Source: Guillardia theta CCMP2712 (taxonomy: Eukaryota > Cryptophyceae > Pyrenomonadales > Geminigeraceae). Taken from it: a DNA stretch of 64,000 nucleotides. Made by a program: the position numbers and the translations under genes. The notes beneath the pieces were generated by a model. It had not been told where the DNA came from and ran no database searches. It worked only from the letters and a program-made list of their open reading frames with translations. Where the stretch lies: positions 281,898 through 345,897 of the forward strand of contig NW_005434670.1 in assembly GCF_000315625.1 (NCBI RefSeq), in the 5' to 3' direction. Positions within the stretch are counted from its first letter, which is position 1, and each line of letters starts with the position of its first letter. Of the stretch, positions 1-11,279 are shown in pieces.

Positions 1-262
1 CAGTATCCTCATCCTCTCCTCCTCCTCCTCAACCACACCACTCTCCTCCTCTCTTCCTCCTCCTCCTTCTTCCTTCTTCCCCTTTCTCCTCTCTCTCCTC
101 CTCTCCTCTCCTCCTCCTCCCTTTGCTCTCCTCCTCCTCCCTTTGCTCTCCTCCCTCTCCCTCATTTCTCCTACCTCCCCTCTCTTCCCTTTCTTCCCTG
201 CCCCCTCCATGTTTCCATCTCTCCCTGTTGTCCGTCTTTCCTCGTTCTCATCCTCCGAGCAG
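1..262 (+). other. CT-rich intron of the CFAP43-like gene
   Basis: This stretch is almost pure CT-rich low-complexity DNA with runs of TCC and CTC. It ends in an acceptor (GAGCAG, last base 262) followed by the open frame of the next CFAP43-like exon. I read it as the 3' part of an intron whose donor lies left of the window. Short open frames inside it are composition artefacts. Confidence 0.7.
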
Positions 263-2282
263 GCAGAGAAGTATCTCAGTGCAGCAGAAAAAGCTGCCAG
301 AGAGAAGCAGAAGGTGAAGCAAGAGAAGGAGGAGGAGGAGGAGGAGGAGGAGGATGACGGACGGAGCAGGAGGAGGAGGAGGCAAGGAAAGCTGCATCAG
401 CCAAGGACGACGGAGTCGCTAGAGCCCTGCAGGAGATGATGTACGGGACCTTGGAGGTGCCAAAGAAGGAGAAAGAGATTCAGATAGAGAAGCCGTCCTT
501 CTACGATTTCCCTCCAGACACTCTCACTGATGAGCAGGTAAACCCTGAGCCTGCTGTGAATTTCGGTGATGGATATCACGGGCGTGTTGGGGCTGCTTGT
601 TGCGATAATTAGACCGATTATCATCGCTCTTGATTCCTGCCTTGTTGTTTGATGGCTGTTGAGAAGAGGAGTAGGAGCAGAAGCAGGAGCAGGAGCAGGA
701 GCAGCAAGATCTGGTGGTGGTTGTGGAGGAGGAGGAGGAGGAGGAGGAGGCATACTGATCGTGCTGCCTACAGGTCAAGTTGATCAAGGAGTATGACAAA
801 CAAGTCCAGCTAATGGAGGAGGAGAAGGAGAAGCTCAGGAAGACGCTGGAGGCAGAGGCGAAGAAGATCCGAGGAGAGATCCAGGGAGTCATCGACGCAT
901 TCAACCACAGGCTGACGTCGCACATCGAGTTCAGGAGGCAGCACAACTCGAGGATCCTCGAAGTCGAGCTGGAGGTTTCGCTGCTGCTGGACTCGATCGT
1001 GAAGGAGGAGGACTACAAGATGCACTTCGACCGCCTCACGCGCAAGGTCGACACGACCTACCTCGACTACACGGGCTCGACCTCGGCGATGAAGGAGTTC
1101 AGGAGGGAGCTGGAGCAATTCCGGGAGGAGTACGAGACGCTGCTCAACGAGGACAAGAGCGTGGAAAAGACTTTCAAGAAAGAGTTCGTCGACAGCCCCT
1201 TCGTAGACGAGCTCACGAAGCTCTTCAAGAAGCGCAAGCAGCAGGAGGCGGAGGCTGAAGGCAGGGCGCTGACCCTGGACCCCTTCGCCGGCAAGGAGAC
1301 GGGTAGGGAGGGGGCGCGGCCGGAGCCGATGAGCATGGACGAGCTGCCAGACGGGCTATCGCGGGAGCAGGGGGAGAGGTTCCTGGAGCTGAGGGGGAGC
1401 AAGATGGAGCTGGAGATGGCGGTGAAGAGCAACGCAAAGAAACTGCTGGCGATGAATCAGCACATGTCCGAGCTGAAGATGCTGCAGGCGGAGGCCTTCC
1501 AGCACTATGAGAATGCCAAGGAAGCGCTCAAGACCCTTCAGGACGAGCATCTCATGGACGTGTTCAACCTGTACATGCTCGTCAAGCTCAAGCAGGGGCA
1601 GGTGGAGCTGGATGGGGAGAGCATGCACGACGCGGGCAACGACGCCGCCATGATCGAGCGGGAGGCAACAGAGCGGCTGAACTCGCTGATCAAGACTTTA
1701 GGGCAAGAGAAGATCTCTCTCATGATAGAGACCAAAGACTTCAGGAAGAAAATCCACCTGCTGGACTGGACGAACCAATCCCTCCAGTTCCAGGCAGAGG
1801 AGGTGGCAGAAAACACGAGGTACTTCCAGCTGGTGTGGGTAACCAAGGAGCTCCAGTCCGTCATCAAGGGAGGGGTTGATCACCTCAAGTCAGCAGAGAT
1901 CGCGACGCTCGAGAAGCAGCTCGAGCATAACAAGCACCTCCATGATGTCAAAGTGCAGGAGATGAAGCAACGGCTCTTCAGAGCTCACAAGCAGATCAGG
2001 GAGAAGGAGCTGGAGAACAGCAAGCTCCTCGAGTACGTGCAAGACCTTGCCGTCTCCGTCGCGCAGAGAGAGAAGATCATGAAGGTGAGGCAGTCGGAAG
2101 CAGAGTCGCTGGACGACAAGGAGTACAAGATGCAGGAGGTGATATGGAGGAGGCTTGTGCTGGAGGAAGCAAGGCAGCAGTCGGAGGACATCGCGGTGTT
2201 GAAGGCGGAGGTGGACAGGCTCCGTCAGAGAACTTTCCCGTCGTTTGCTAAGAGTTATGCGATGCAGAACGCGAGGAGGTGA
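263..2282 (+). CDS. CFAP43: CFAP43-like cilia and flagella protein, 3' exons (partial)
   Basis: CFAP43 is an axonemal WD-repeat/coiled-coil protein needed for the flagellar inner-dynein tether. Only its C-terminal coiled-coil part lies in the window. I join exon 263-313, intron 314-369 (56 bp, GTGAAG..GAGCAG), exon 370-537, intron 538-773, and exon 774-2282, which ends in TGA. The joined frame gives ALQEMMYGTLEV, then FKKEF followed by KLFKKRK, then LKQGQVEL, and near the end a leucine-rich stretch finishing RLRQRTFPSF. These come in the same order and spacing as in animal CFAP43. The protein is highly charged and helical throughout. The 56-bp intron moves the frame around a GAG-repeat tract that would otherwise look like a frameshift. 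The N-terminal WD40 part is off the left edge. CFAP44 is a paralogue, but the C-terminal signature fits CFAP43 better. Confidence 0.9.
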
Positions 2283-2612
2283 GAGAGGAATCAGCATCAA
2301 GGTCCTCCACCAGATGATAAACGATTGTATGACATGTCAAACAACTTTCTCCGATACACCCAGAGAGCGGCTGCCGGGTCACAACAAGATAGAAAACAAC
2401 AAGATAGAAGATAACAAGATAGAATATGCATCATTTATTTACAAAAGTGTGCCTTGCTCTATCTATCTCTCTCCGTCTTTGCTCTCCACTCCCATGAGCT
2501 CCCCCTCTCCTCATCCACCTGCAGCTTATCGCATCCTCCCCTTTGACCGTCTTGCCCGCCCCTGATGATGGAGCATAGCTCCTTCTTCTCGGTCCCTCAG
2601 CTCTTGCCCTGC

Positions 2613-2861
2613 ATCGCTCGCCCTCGCTCATCCGCCGTCTTGGCGCTGCCTCCTTGCCAGCACACGCAAGCTCTCCCCTCGCTTCCTCCCTGCCTCCATG
2701 GGCTCGCTCCCACTCTCGCACGAACGACATGTCGTCCTTGGAGGATGGCAGGGGGTAAAAGGCATACGGCAGCGTGGAAGGGGAGGACACGGGGCAGGGG
2801 GAGGGGGAGATTCCGAACATCTGGAGGAAGGTGTGGAGGGGGGTAGGCTCAGGAGGATCGA
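2613..2861 (+). repeat. 249-bp direct repeat, copy 1
   Basis: Identical to 5522-5770 except for one base (G at 2791, A at 5700). Flanks diverge abruptly at both ends. On the minus strand both copies keep the same frame open for about 80 codons (containing LHTFLQMFGISPSP), so it may be a duplicated exon, but no family is recognised. Confidence 0.95.
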
Positions 2862-3269
2862 ACAACCACGTAGCTTGTGAGACCGTCATTTGAGTTCTCT
2901 GTTCAGTTGACTTCCGTAATCAGCGATGTTTGACTTGTGTCCTTCTTCTTTGGTATCTCCTCTCGACCTCTCTCGTGTGTCTGTCGCTGCGCGCTCCTCT
3001 TCTAGTCTCCTCTGCCTTCTTGATTTGCCAGTCGCTCCCTTCGTTGCTGTTTACCTGTTTCTCTTTGAATCTTTACCACATCCAAAAGGTCAGCGGAAAC
3101 TCTGTAGTAAATACCTTCGAAACATGGATACCACCCCCTCAACCACCACCTCTACCCCTATCGCTCTTTGGCTCTACCCACTAAAGCTTTTATCACCCCA
3201 CCCTACTTATTCTACTTGTTGTCATGTCTACACACGGGGTTGCCTGACATGAATATGACAGGTACGTAA

Positions 3270-3425
3270 ATCCAGTTAGAGCCTTCTTGTACCCCCACCC
3301 CCTTCCTATCGTACCCCCACCCTACCATATTAGTACAATCTCAGCCTTGTCCCCCTGTTTTTTAGCACCCTGTTCATTGAACCCCCTTGTTTCATATTCA
3401 AAGTACCCACCCCATGCTAGGACCT
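3270..3425 (+). repeat. GTACCCC-type low-complexity island
   Basis: Runs such as GTACCCCCACCCCC and CCCACCC recur on the plus strand. Similar segments occur at about 19850-20660, 25605-25770, 31985-32100, 34661-35000 and 59565-60200. No protein frame is supported. Confidence 0.6.
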
Positions 3426-3559
3426 CTTGACGTGTTCCCAGTAAAGTCATCGACTATCATGCACACGTTGTCTTCTTACTTCAAATCTTGTTGAATATTG
3501 ATGAAATCTGCCTCAGAGTTTTGAAACATTCAACGACACTTGAAATCAATTTTCGGTCA

Positions 3560-4260
3560 GGGTGAGCCTCCGGAATTTACGCGACTCGCCTCTAACTAGT
3601 ACTGGTAAACAGTCGGGGCGGCAGGCAATTCGGAAGTTTTTAGTTACTCGAAGTTACCGTCGGGTTCCGTCCGATCGGCGGCGGGCGGAAGACGGCTCGG
3701 ACTCCGGGAGGCGGAGGCTTCAAGGCTTTACATTTGCCGGGAACTTGGCAGTCACTGGCAACTCAGAGAGCCGGCGGGTCCTTGCCGTCGGATGCGGCCG
3801 CCCGCGGCCTCCGAGCGGGGGTGGGGCTCCGGGCCGCGTAATCCCGGCGCGGCGGCCGGGGCCCGGGTACCGTCACGGTGTACGGTACGGGCTAGTACGG
3901 AGTACTACGATGACTGAGGCTCCGAGCGCGGGAGTCGGGTCTCAGCGCCGTTGCCAATACCGTGGGCCGGCGGGGCCGAACCGTTCGACCGGCCCGGGTC
4001 TGTCCGACTGACGGCGGACTCCGGGAGTCACCACTCCGACTCAGTGGTGGGCCGCAGGCCGCAGCCTGAGTGGCAGGCCCCAGGCTCCGACCCGGGGATC
4101 ATCGGCCGATGGGCCAGTGCCATGCGGCACACGCGCCGCAGCGCCCGGCCCTCAGCCACGGTGTTGCCCTCGTGACCCGGTGCCGTACTACAGACCTCAC
4201 AACCCCCTCCTTCTCCTGCCGTAGTACCGTACCGCTACCTGTCGACACCTGTGATACCAG
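3560..4260. repeat. GGCC/GACTC/ACGGT compositional island
   Basis: The segment is built from a small vocabulary of words on both strands: GGCC, CCGG, CGGGCC, GACTC/GAGTC, ACGGT/ACCGT and GTAC. Sequence of the same texture occurs at about 5880-6450, 15360-15990, 19209-19790, 26780-27700, 32100-32220, 34370-34660, 51020-51110 and 60200-60800. It is not a tandem repeat and has no fixed unit that I can see. Confidence 0.6.
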
Positions 4261-4477
4261 TAAAGTCATCGACAGTCATCTCCTTTCATGTTCATGGAAC
4301 CGTTGCGGTTCTGCCAGCCATCATGTCATGCTAGCTTTATCTCGTCAGCCGCTGGCCCTGTTTTGACCCCGGTTTGCCCCCCGCATCTCATCGCTGTTTT
4401 TACCTGCCTTGCTCTGTCGGCGGTTGTCCTCGCCTGTCTCACTTACCATCCCCCTGCCACTCTCTCTCTTCTTCAAG

Positions 4478-4699
4478 ACTACTGCTGCTGCTGGAGCAGA
4501 GTTTTGGAGCACCAACCCTCAGATACGCTGGAAAAAGCTTGCAATGTATCTTTCCAGTACCAAACGCATTCTCCCTTCCACGCCCTCAGTAATGAAGCAG
4601 TTAGAGGCATTGGAAGCCTCCATCAGGATGATTAAGGAGGGCAAGACTTTGATCGGGGCGACAGGAGACCTTCTGTACTTAAAGAGCGTCGATTCTTGA
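4478..4699 (+). other. possible orphan terminal exon, unrecognised
   Basis: A pyrimidine tract ends in CTTCAAG at 4477, an acceptor-like context. It is followed by a 73-codon open frame to TGA at 4697-4699. The frame is basic and helix-like in its second half, with a KQLEALEASIRMIKEGKTL stretch, and has coding-like composition unlike the islands to its left. No matching upstream exons were found and I recognise no family. It could be a remnant or a chance frame. Confidence 0.25.
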
Positions 4700-5521
4700 A
4701 TGCATGCGGAAATTCTTTGGAAAGTTGTATTAGGCTAAACACAGTGATTTCCTGAACCATGCCGATGGTAGATGATTCAAATTATCATCATGCTGATAGG
4801 AGGAAGCCGGACGCTATGTTGAGAAGAAGAAATGAGACCTGTTTGGTAATACCTGTTTCCTTGTACTATACATGTAATTTACAATGAATCTTTCGGTAAA
4901 ACAACCATATCGTTCGATACAACTTACAGCAACTTCCTGCCACAGTCAGTGGTGCATCTCGTCAGTGGTGCATCTCAAGCAAACGAATAAAGAACGAGGT
5001 CTAGTGTGTCCGTCATCGAAAAATCAACTTGAGGTGCATCTATTCAACAGTTGAACATAGAGATGTAACTTTCTCCTCTCGCAATAAATGTGCTTTGGCG
5101 TGTCAATCGTTGGGATCATAATCTCGTGTTTCTCACAACACAATTTTGTCAGTGCGATGTTGTTTCGAAACAACGATCAAGCATATCTTGAAGCAAATAC
5201 ACCTGGAGCTGTGAAACTAGAGCCTCAACACGTATCTGCTGCTTTAAACCCCCAAGTCGAGGACTTCCCACACGTTGCATGCATCAGAACTCTCATCACA
5301 GCATTGGCGACTGATGACAGTTTGCACGGTCTTTATTTACATCTAATCGTTACCTTCACTTCTCCTATCCCGAAACTTGTATACACACAGCGTGAGCTTG
5401 CAGACTTGTGTCTTTCTGTGAGCAACGTCTTCCTTGTCCCCTGCGATCATCGTGTAGCCTCCCTTTTGTGCTTCCTCGCTCCTTCCTCCACCTCTGTGAG
5501 TCGCCCTGTGCTCTGGTCCGT

Positions 5522-5770
5522 ATCGCTCGCCCTCGCTCATCCGCCGTCTTGGCGCTGCCTCCTTGCCAGCACACGCAAGCTCTCCCCTCGCTTCCTCCCT
5601 GCCTCCATGGGCTCGCTCCCACTCTCGCACGAACGACATGTCGTCCTTGGAGGATGGCAGGGGGTAAAAGGCATACGGCAGCGTGGAAGGGGAGGACACA
5701 GGGCAGGGGGAGGGGGAGATTCCGAACATCTGGAGGAAGGTGTGGAGGGGGGTAGGCTCAGGAGGATCGA
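5522..5770 (+). repeat. 249-bp direct repeat, copy 2
   Basis: Second copy of the element at 2613-2861, in the same orientation and 2,909 bp further on, with a single mismatch at 5700. No terminal inverted repeats or target-site duplications are evident at its edges. Confidence 0.95.
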
Positions 5771-5879
5771 GCCGCACGTCAGCTACAGGGTCCATCATGG
5801 TGGTTGGGCCAGGTTTCCTCACGCGCGTTACTCCTGCAGGTTATAATACGCGCAAGGGGCCTCACCCGAGCCTGCCACG

Positions 5880-6450
5880 GACCGCTGTTTGAAGATACAT
5901 CGTTTCAGGTAGAAGTCTTAATTGAGTCCTCGTTTGGTCACGAGGGTGCGTGGACAAGGTAACGTGATAATTCAAGTTGCGGCGTGACGGTGACGGTGAG
6001 TGCTGTTCCGAACCATGACACTACAGTGTGACATCTCTGAGCACATGATCGGACTTCAGCTCGGAACGGCCGCGGGCGTGCCACCGGGTGGCCGTTGAAA
6101 AAACCCGGGCCCTCAGGCGACTGAGTCCCCGACGGTCACCGTTGAACTCAGTACGGTCCGGGCGGCACGGCCCTGACCAACTTGACGAAAGCGGCCGTCC
6201 GATCGAGTTCAAGCCCCAAGTCACTCAAGTTTCACGGTTTCGACACTGCTACTCGCACCACTAAAGAGACTTTGAAAGTTACTCGCCGGGCCGCGCGCCC
6301 GCACGGCGGCACCGCCGGGCCGTCCGCACAGCGGCGGGGCCGTCTGCACTGAGCTGAGTCACTCTCGGCTCGGAGGCCCTCCGACCTCAGAGCTCGCCGG
6401 GCCCGGGGGCCCTGCGGGCCCCGGCAGCGCGGCCGCCCCGGCCCGGGCCA
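5880..6450. repeat. GGCC/GACTC/ACGGT compositional island
   Basis: Same texture as 3560-4260 (GGCCGTCC, CGGGCC, ACTCAAGTTTCACGG, GACGGTCACC). It ends about 70 bp before the start codon at 6523, so it occupies the likely promoter region of that gene. Confidence 0.6.
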
Positions 6451-6522
6451 ATAAAAATTTGCGGCGCACGGTTGAAGGAAGAAGTTTACTCAAAGAAGTG
6501 GGGTGACGGGTGACTGGGGAAG

Positions 6523-6969
6523 ATGAAGCCATGGCTGATTGCGGGGATGCTGGTGGTAGCGGCTGCCATGTTGGGGACGATGTGGAGCTTGAGAGAGTCA
6601 GGGGTGAAGTTCGAGCATGCCATGAGTGAACTTCTCGCGGTGAGGAGAGCACTGCAGACGGAGAAGATAAGAAAGTGGGCCGACATGAGGGGAATGCGAT
6701 GGGTGGAGGATGCTTCCAAGTTCGTGGAGAACATAGGAGAGCCAGAGTATGGCAGCGGATCGAGCGAGGATGTTTGTGATCTGAACAAAGACATTTCGTC
6801 TCCCGAACGAGCAAGAAAATGGAGAAACTTTTGGTCTGCAAAGTATGGCACAGCACACAACACGTTCATAGATTGGTCTGGCACCTTGAAGACAAAAGTT
6901 CCGGAACCCAAGTGGGTAACGACGCTTCGAAGAACACAGGATAAGATATGCAGGTGGAGAAAGCTGTAG
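6523..6969 (+). CDS. small protein with N-terminal membrane anchor, hypothetical
   Basis: A single-exon frame of 148 codons from ATG to TAG. Residues 4-21 are a hydrophobic segment (LIAGMLVVAAAMLGTMW) preceded by a lysine. This suggests a signal anchor, or less likely a cleaved signal. The rest is soluble, charged and tryptophan-rich (six or more Trp), ending in a basic RKL-type tail. I recognise no family. Base composition differs sharply from the island directly upstream, which supports the chosen start. The opposite-strand frames here show no protein features. Confidence 0.6.
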   Translation: MKPWLIAGMLVVAAAMLGTMWSLRESGVKFEHAMSELLAVRRALQTEKIRKWADMRGMRWVEDASKFVENIGEPEYGSGSSEDVCDLNKDISSPERARKWRNFWSAKYGTAHNTFIDWSGTLKTKVPEPKWVTTLRRTQDKICRWRKL

Positions 6970-8175
6970 TTGTCTTTCTTCAACAGTTGAGAACCTGTGA
7001 CTGTGGGCTTGTATACACAGGAATCCATTTGTCATGCACAAACCGGCGTGCAAGGAGTGGTGAGGAGATCGATTGTGAGCTTGTTTTGGAGGTCTCAGAG
7101 GATTGATCAGGTGGAACACAAGATGTGGTGTACCGACACCGTGAGTTTCTTTGGCTCCTCCTCTCCTCGAGCACACGGTGAATTTCTTTCAGATGCGACA
7201 CAGCGAGTGAGAGCATGTCGGGGCTTCCTTCGCAGGCAAGTCAATCTTGCTTGGTAGATGATTGTCTGGACTGACGATGATTCGTTCTTGCCCTTGCCCT
7301 TGTTGTTCAACAGGGATTCTTTCATGAAATTGGTATCTAGGGAATGATTGTGTTTTCTTTCTCTTTCACCTCACACTCGTGTGGTTTTTCTCCCCCACCC
7401 CCCTTAAATCAGATCATAGCTTTCTTGTACCCTACACTGATGAACATGCAGTTAAAAGACTTTTCCCTTGACTTCTCCTCCTCCTCCTCCTCCTCCTCCT
7501 CCTCCCTCTCCCTCCTTGTAATCGTCTTTGTCGTCACCATCTTCACTTCATCATCTGTTCGACAGAAGATGGTCCGCAGCAAGCTCCACGTTGTTGTCAT
7601 ACCTTAACCATATCCGGGTCATATGACTGGTCTGCTCTCACCTCAACAGAATTTCTCACCTCAATAGAGCCTGTTCTGCATCCCTCCGATCGAAACCAAG
7701 TGCCTTCATTCACACCACCGTCATCTCAGACCAGAAAAACATTCATCTCAATATCAAGCACCATTCATAACATTCTCCTCAATATCAAACACCATTCATA
7801 ACATTCATCTCACATCCAACACCAATCGTAACATTCATCTTATAGCAGACACAATCATCGTAACATTCATCTCGTATCAAACAAGACATTCATGCAATCT
7901 CACCATCAAAGTCTCCATAGCTTGAGAATCCACTCGGTTGCCCTCTGATAGCACAGACCTGTCAAACCGGCTCTTCCCTCCCTCCACACCTTCAGAGCTC
8001 ACCATTCACCGGAGCTTCTTCGATCTCGTCCAGCCCGCCATGCTGCATGCTCGGAGGGGCCCACCGGTCTCTTGTCCCCTGCTCCATCCCCTCAGAACAA
8101 ATTCCGCGCTCCCCCCTCCTCCACTTCCTCACCGCAGATCGATCGAGCGGCTCCTCCTCCGCATCCTGCCTATGT
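6970..8175. other. non-coding stretch with microsatellite and tandem repeat
   Basis: I see no supported gene. The stretch contains a TCC-repeat tract (about 7478-7506), a degenerate 31-bp tandem repeat (7738-7893), and from about 7970 sequence that may be 3' flank or extra 3' exons of the UBAC2-like gene on the minus strand. Confidence 0.5.
7738..7893 (+). repeat. degenerate 30-32-bp tandem repeat, about 5 units
   Basis: Five imperfect units each begin with AACATTCATCTC or a close variant. They continue with an ATATCAAACACCATTCAT-like half that itself echoes the ATTCAT core. Unit length drifts between 30 and 32 bp. It is a minisatellite with no coding signal. Confidence 0.85.
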
Positions 8176-9829
8176 TCATGTCGAGGGAGGTCCAGGGGGC
8201 TCGCCATGCTGCCAAGTCTCAACTGCATGCTTGTGGAAGGAGAGAATTTCACCTCCTCTGCTGCAACTGCCTTTGCCTTCTCTCCCTCCAGGACCCTGCC
8301 CCTCCCACTTGCGGATGACTAGCGACTGGATTGCGCTGGGAGCGAAGAGGATCAGAGAGCATAGGAGGGGATGAGGAGGAGTAGAGGGAACCAGAGGCTC
8401 CAAGAGTGGGAGGAAGACCACTCTCACATATCTGATGATTACTGGATGAGTCCTGCGAGATCTCTTAGCTAAATCAAGCAAGGTGAGAGTGAGGCAAAAA
8501 TGGCGAGACAGGGAGACTGGAGGCTGAGAAAGAGATGGAGAGGAGGGAGAGTTGAAAGAAAGGACAGGGATTGTGGTATGACAAAGGAGATGGTGAACAA
8601 ACCTCCATCTTCGTAGGCCAAACTCCTCTCTGCTGTACAACCATCCTGCTATCTGTGACAAGGTCATTCCTCATCCCTTCTCTGCCCTCCTTCTCGCTCA
8701 CAATCCCTGTCACTGACGCTGCCAACGTTCCAGGGACGCGGAAAAGCTGACAATGCACTAGTCACCAAGGATAGAGAGCGGGAGGGAGGGAGGGAGGGAG
8801 GAGAGGAGAGAACGGGAGCGACGGGAGTGAGGGGCAACAGGAGCGATTAGGAGGAAATCAACCAGTAGATGCAGGGCCACTAGGTATGTGAGTGATTTGT
8901 CCGACAACCGAAACCCCATGATCTGCAACCAGGTCAGAGGATGATGGGGGGGAGCAGAGTTTACATCAAAGCTTGTCACTGATGGGATCTCATGGTAAAA
9001 TTGGACCAAAGTTGCAAACTGGGCACGGGAAACTTCATGTCAGACGTTGAAAACATTCCAGTTGTTCTGCCATGCAATCGTTACGCCTTCAGGTTCTTAC
9101 CAGAATCCCGTATGGTCCGCAAGCAACTTCCTGCAAAGAATCTTTTTACTTGTACATCAAAGTGCAAAATGAGAGGAAACCTGCAGGAAACCATCTCTTC
9201 CCAATACAACCAAGGCGATAGAGAGGAGGCTACTTATCTTGATCGATAGTGACAACACAAATCAAAGGATACAAAGATCACCGTTGTTGTGATCATCAAG
9301 AATGCACCGTACTGATCGGAACAGCTCATGAGCTGGCAGAAGAGCATGTTTCGACGAGCAGTTACCTTGCTCGCCCCCCAATGTCTCTCAAACTGCCGGA
9401 AGCGATAGAACAGAAAGATCCCGCACAAGGATTGCCACCTGAAGATTCTCAGGCACGCAACTTGACAAGTGGGAGCTCACCATGAAGGAAAGTATAACAC
9501 AAACGACATCAAGTTGATCAACACTGCCAAACAGAATGTTCAGCCAAGTGTGAAGAAACCAAAAGGCTGGGATGAGCAGGAGCAGGAGCAGAAGCAAAGA
9601 AAATAAGCAGGGACAGGGAAGCAGCAGGAGTGCAAAGCACAAACACAACAAAATTACTTCTTCCGATTCCCAACTTCCACACGTCAATCGACAATCCTGT
9701 GTCAGCCCCTGGCCACTGGTCACCAACGTTCCCTGACGTCAACCCTCAACCCACCACTGAGAGCCACGTAGATCATCGACATGGCACAGTAGCCGACGAG
9801 TCCCTTGGTAACTGGGGCGTTGCTGAACC
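8176..9829 (-). CDS. UBAC2-like rhomboid-family ER membrane protein, multi-exon
   Basis: UBAC2-type proteins are catalytically dead rhomboid relatives that bind ubiquitin-ligase factors in the ER membrane. On the minus strand I join 9755-9829, 9658-9696, 9481-9523, 9366-9438, 9273-9311, 9101-9130, 8965-9018, 8863-8922, 8702-8746, 8603-8652 and 8431 down to about 8176. All junctions are GT-AG and keep frame. The product shows, in UBAC2 order, SNAPVTKGL near the start, VWKLGIGR, the hallmark YRFRQFERHWGASKYGAF, ACGPYGILFA, FYHEIPS, LSDKSLTYLVALHLL, VPGTLAASVTGIIAGWLY and FGLRRWR. Introns are 42-237 bp. The first coding exon upstream of 9829 was not found. The C-terminal end, including whether a UBA domain follows, is unresolved; the frame stops at 8176 but further exons down to about 7992 are possible. 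Confidence 0.8.
8780..8804 (+). repeat. GGGA microsatellite
   Basis: About five to six GGGA units lie in the intron between the 8702-8746 and 8863-8922 exons of the UBAC2-like gene, forming part of its pyrimidine tract on the minus strand. Confidence 0.9.
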
Positions 9830-11279
9830 CTGGGATGGGAAGGGAGGAGATCAGAGGTGGAGACTAGCAGGAGGAGGGAAAGTGAACCTGAGGGGCTCGG
9901 AGGCTGGAGGCGGAGGCTTCTTCGGAAGACAAGGTAGAGGAGGGGAAGTACAAACATGAAGTTGATGACGTCAGCAGCGATGGTCATCGGCGATGATCTC
10001 CGTCTCGGGTCGTCGAAATGCAGGAGGGAGTCAATGCCACCGCTGGTTGAGCGGGAAGACGTGCGATTGAGGCCATGGCTGTTCAGGGAGGAGTTTGTGT
10101 GCCTTGCGTACCACAACTTGTTCCGCAGACTCTTTGTGTTCTGTGCCGGCTTGTCTGTTGAGAGTCAAGACGCTATGAGAGACAGCAGAGATAGATCTGT
10201 CATGATACCGAGATCCCATACGATTTCCGATTGCTCTCTGACGCTTTTCTGCACTGTCAAGCCGTCAACCTTGGAAGCAAGTGTAAGAAGTCTTTGTCAT
10301 ACCAGCATCTTGTCTCGCAGAGACATCAGCCATGTCACCCGAGGTCTTGAATCAACCGAGAAGCTTACAATCGCCCCTGAGGAAAGAAACAATCACGTCA
10401 TTCTCGTTTGCGAGCTCATCGTCCCCCTGAATAACCAGACAAGAAGGACAGAGATAAGTAAAGGAGACCACCAGAAACCATGAAGGGGTGCAGGAAGGAG
10501 CATGTGGCTGGACAAATGAAGAGATGATGTTAGGGTGGCGTTGGAGGAGAGGAGAGGAGAGGAGAGGAGAGGAGAGGAGTGGAGTGGAGTGGAGTGGAGA
10601 GGATTAGGAGGGGAGGGGCGGCTAGGAGAAACATGGAGAGATGGCCAGCAGGGAGAGCAGAGGGTGGAGGAGGAGTGAGAAGGGAGAGGATAGGAGGAAG
10701 GAGAGAGGAGGGAGAGGGGCAGGTCACGTCATATGTGAGGAGGGGACGAAGACCAGGTGCGTTGTGCTCGCCATGTCATGGATTTCCTTCTTCGTCCTTT
10801 TTTTCTTTGGTCTCTTTGTTTCTTTTACACGGTTTGTGCTATGGTGCGGTACGGGAATGGATTCAGCAAGTTCATGCGGGTGCGAAGGTAAGGGGTGGGG
10901 AGGGGAAGGGAGCTGAAGTTTGAAGAGAGAGATGGAGAGGAATTGCAGGAGATAGATCAGGACAAACAAGTTTTGAACAAGAAGGAGGTACATTGAGGAG
11001 GGAGGATGATTAGGCGACGGGGAGAGGGAGGGGAGAGGAGGAGATTTAGAGGAGCTGTCGAGTTCTTCACATGTTTACTTGAGCATGATGGAAAGAATCA
11101 TGGAAAGTTGATCTGAGCAATGCTTGAGAGAAGTTTTAAGACGTTGGGTGGAATTGAGCGGAGCAACTAATCGAAGCCGTTGTGTTGGTCTAATTCTGAT
11201 ACACTTCCTGGTTCGCTCTGGGATTCATCAGGAGTGTGCTCCAGGCTCTGCAGGTGTTGTTAAGGGTGTGTGATCGTTC
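9830..11279. other. stretch without a supported gene
   Basis: The 5' end of the UBAC2-like gene must lie in the left part, but I could not place its first exon. A plus-strand frame at 9956-10483 (about 175 codons) stays open but shows no domain, hydrophobic segment or splice logic, and I do not call it. 10543-10600 is a GGAGA/GGAGT microsatellite. The remainder is purine-rich DNA with nothing recognisable. Confidence 0.5.
10543..10600 (+). repeat. GGAGA/GGAGT pentanucleotide microsatellite
   Basis: About seven GGAGA units are followed by about four GGAGT units and a final GGAGA, so two related pentamers are fused in one tract. Confidence 0.9.

Larger units (their letters stand above)
2283..4477. 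other. gene-poor stretch downstream of CFAP43
   Basis: I find no convincing gene here. From left to right it holds the CFAP43 3' flank, the first copy of the 249-bp direct repeat (2613-2861), a pyrimidine-rich segment to about 3250, a GTACCCC-type island (about 3270-3425), AT-richer DNA, and a GGCC/GACTC island (about 3560-4260). The 149-codon frame inside the last island follows base composition and shows no protein features. Confidence 0.6.
4700..6522. other. gene-poor stretch with second direct-repeat copy
   Basis: 4700-5520 is AT-richer DNA with no supported gene. The second copy of the 249-bp repeat lies at 5522-5770. From about 5880 to 6450 a GGCC/GACTC-type island leads up to the gene at 6523 and may include its promoter. 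Long frames overlapping the repeat are not supported by any protein feature. Confidence 0.55.

Noticed and set aside
300-370. Apparent frameshift in the CFAP43 gene at the GAG repeat
   Set aside because: A 56-bp GT-AG intron (314-369) restores the conserved frame exactly.
3562-4011. 149-codon plus-strand frame in a GC-rich island
   Set aside because: It lies wholly within a compositional island with low stop density. The peptide is Arg/Gly/Pro-rich with no domain, and similar frames occur on both strands.
7738-7893. CRISPR-like array
   Set aside because: Units are contiguous and degenerate with no unique spacers; this is a minisatellite in eukaryotic DNA.
8176-8431. UBA domain at the end of the UBAC2-like protein
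   Set aside because: I could not find a UBA-like three-helix sequence in any frame of the visible 3' region.
9956-10483. 175-codon plus-strand frame
   Set aside because: No domain or splice support, and it lies in the probable 5' flank of the UBAC2-like gene.
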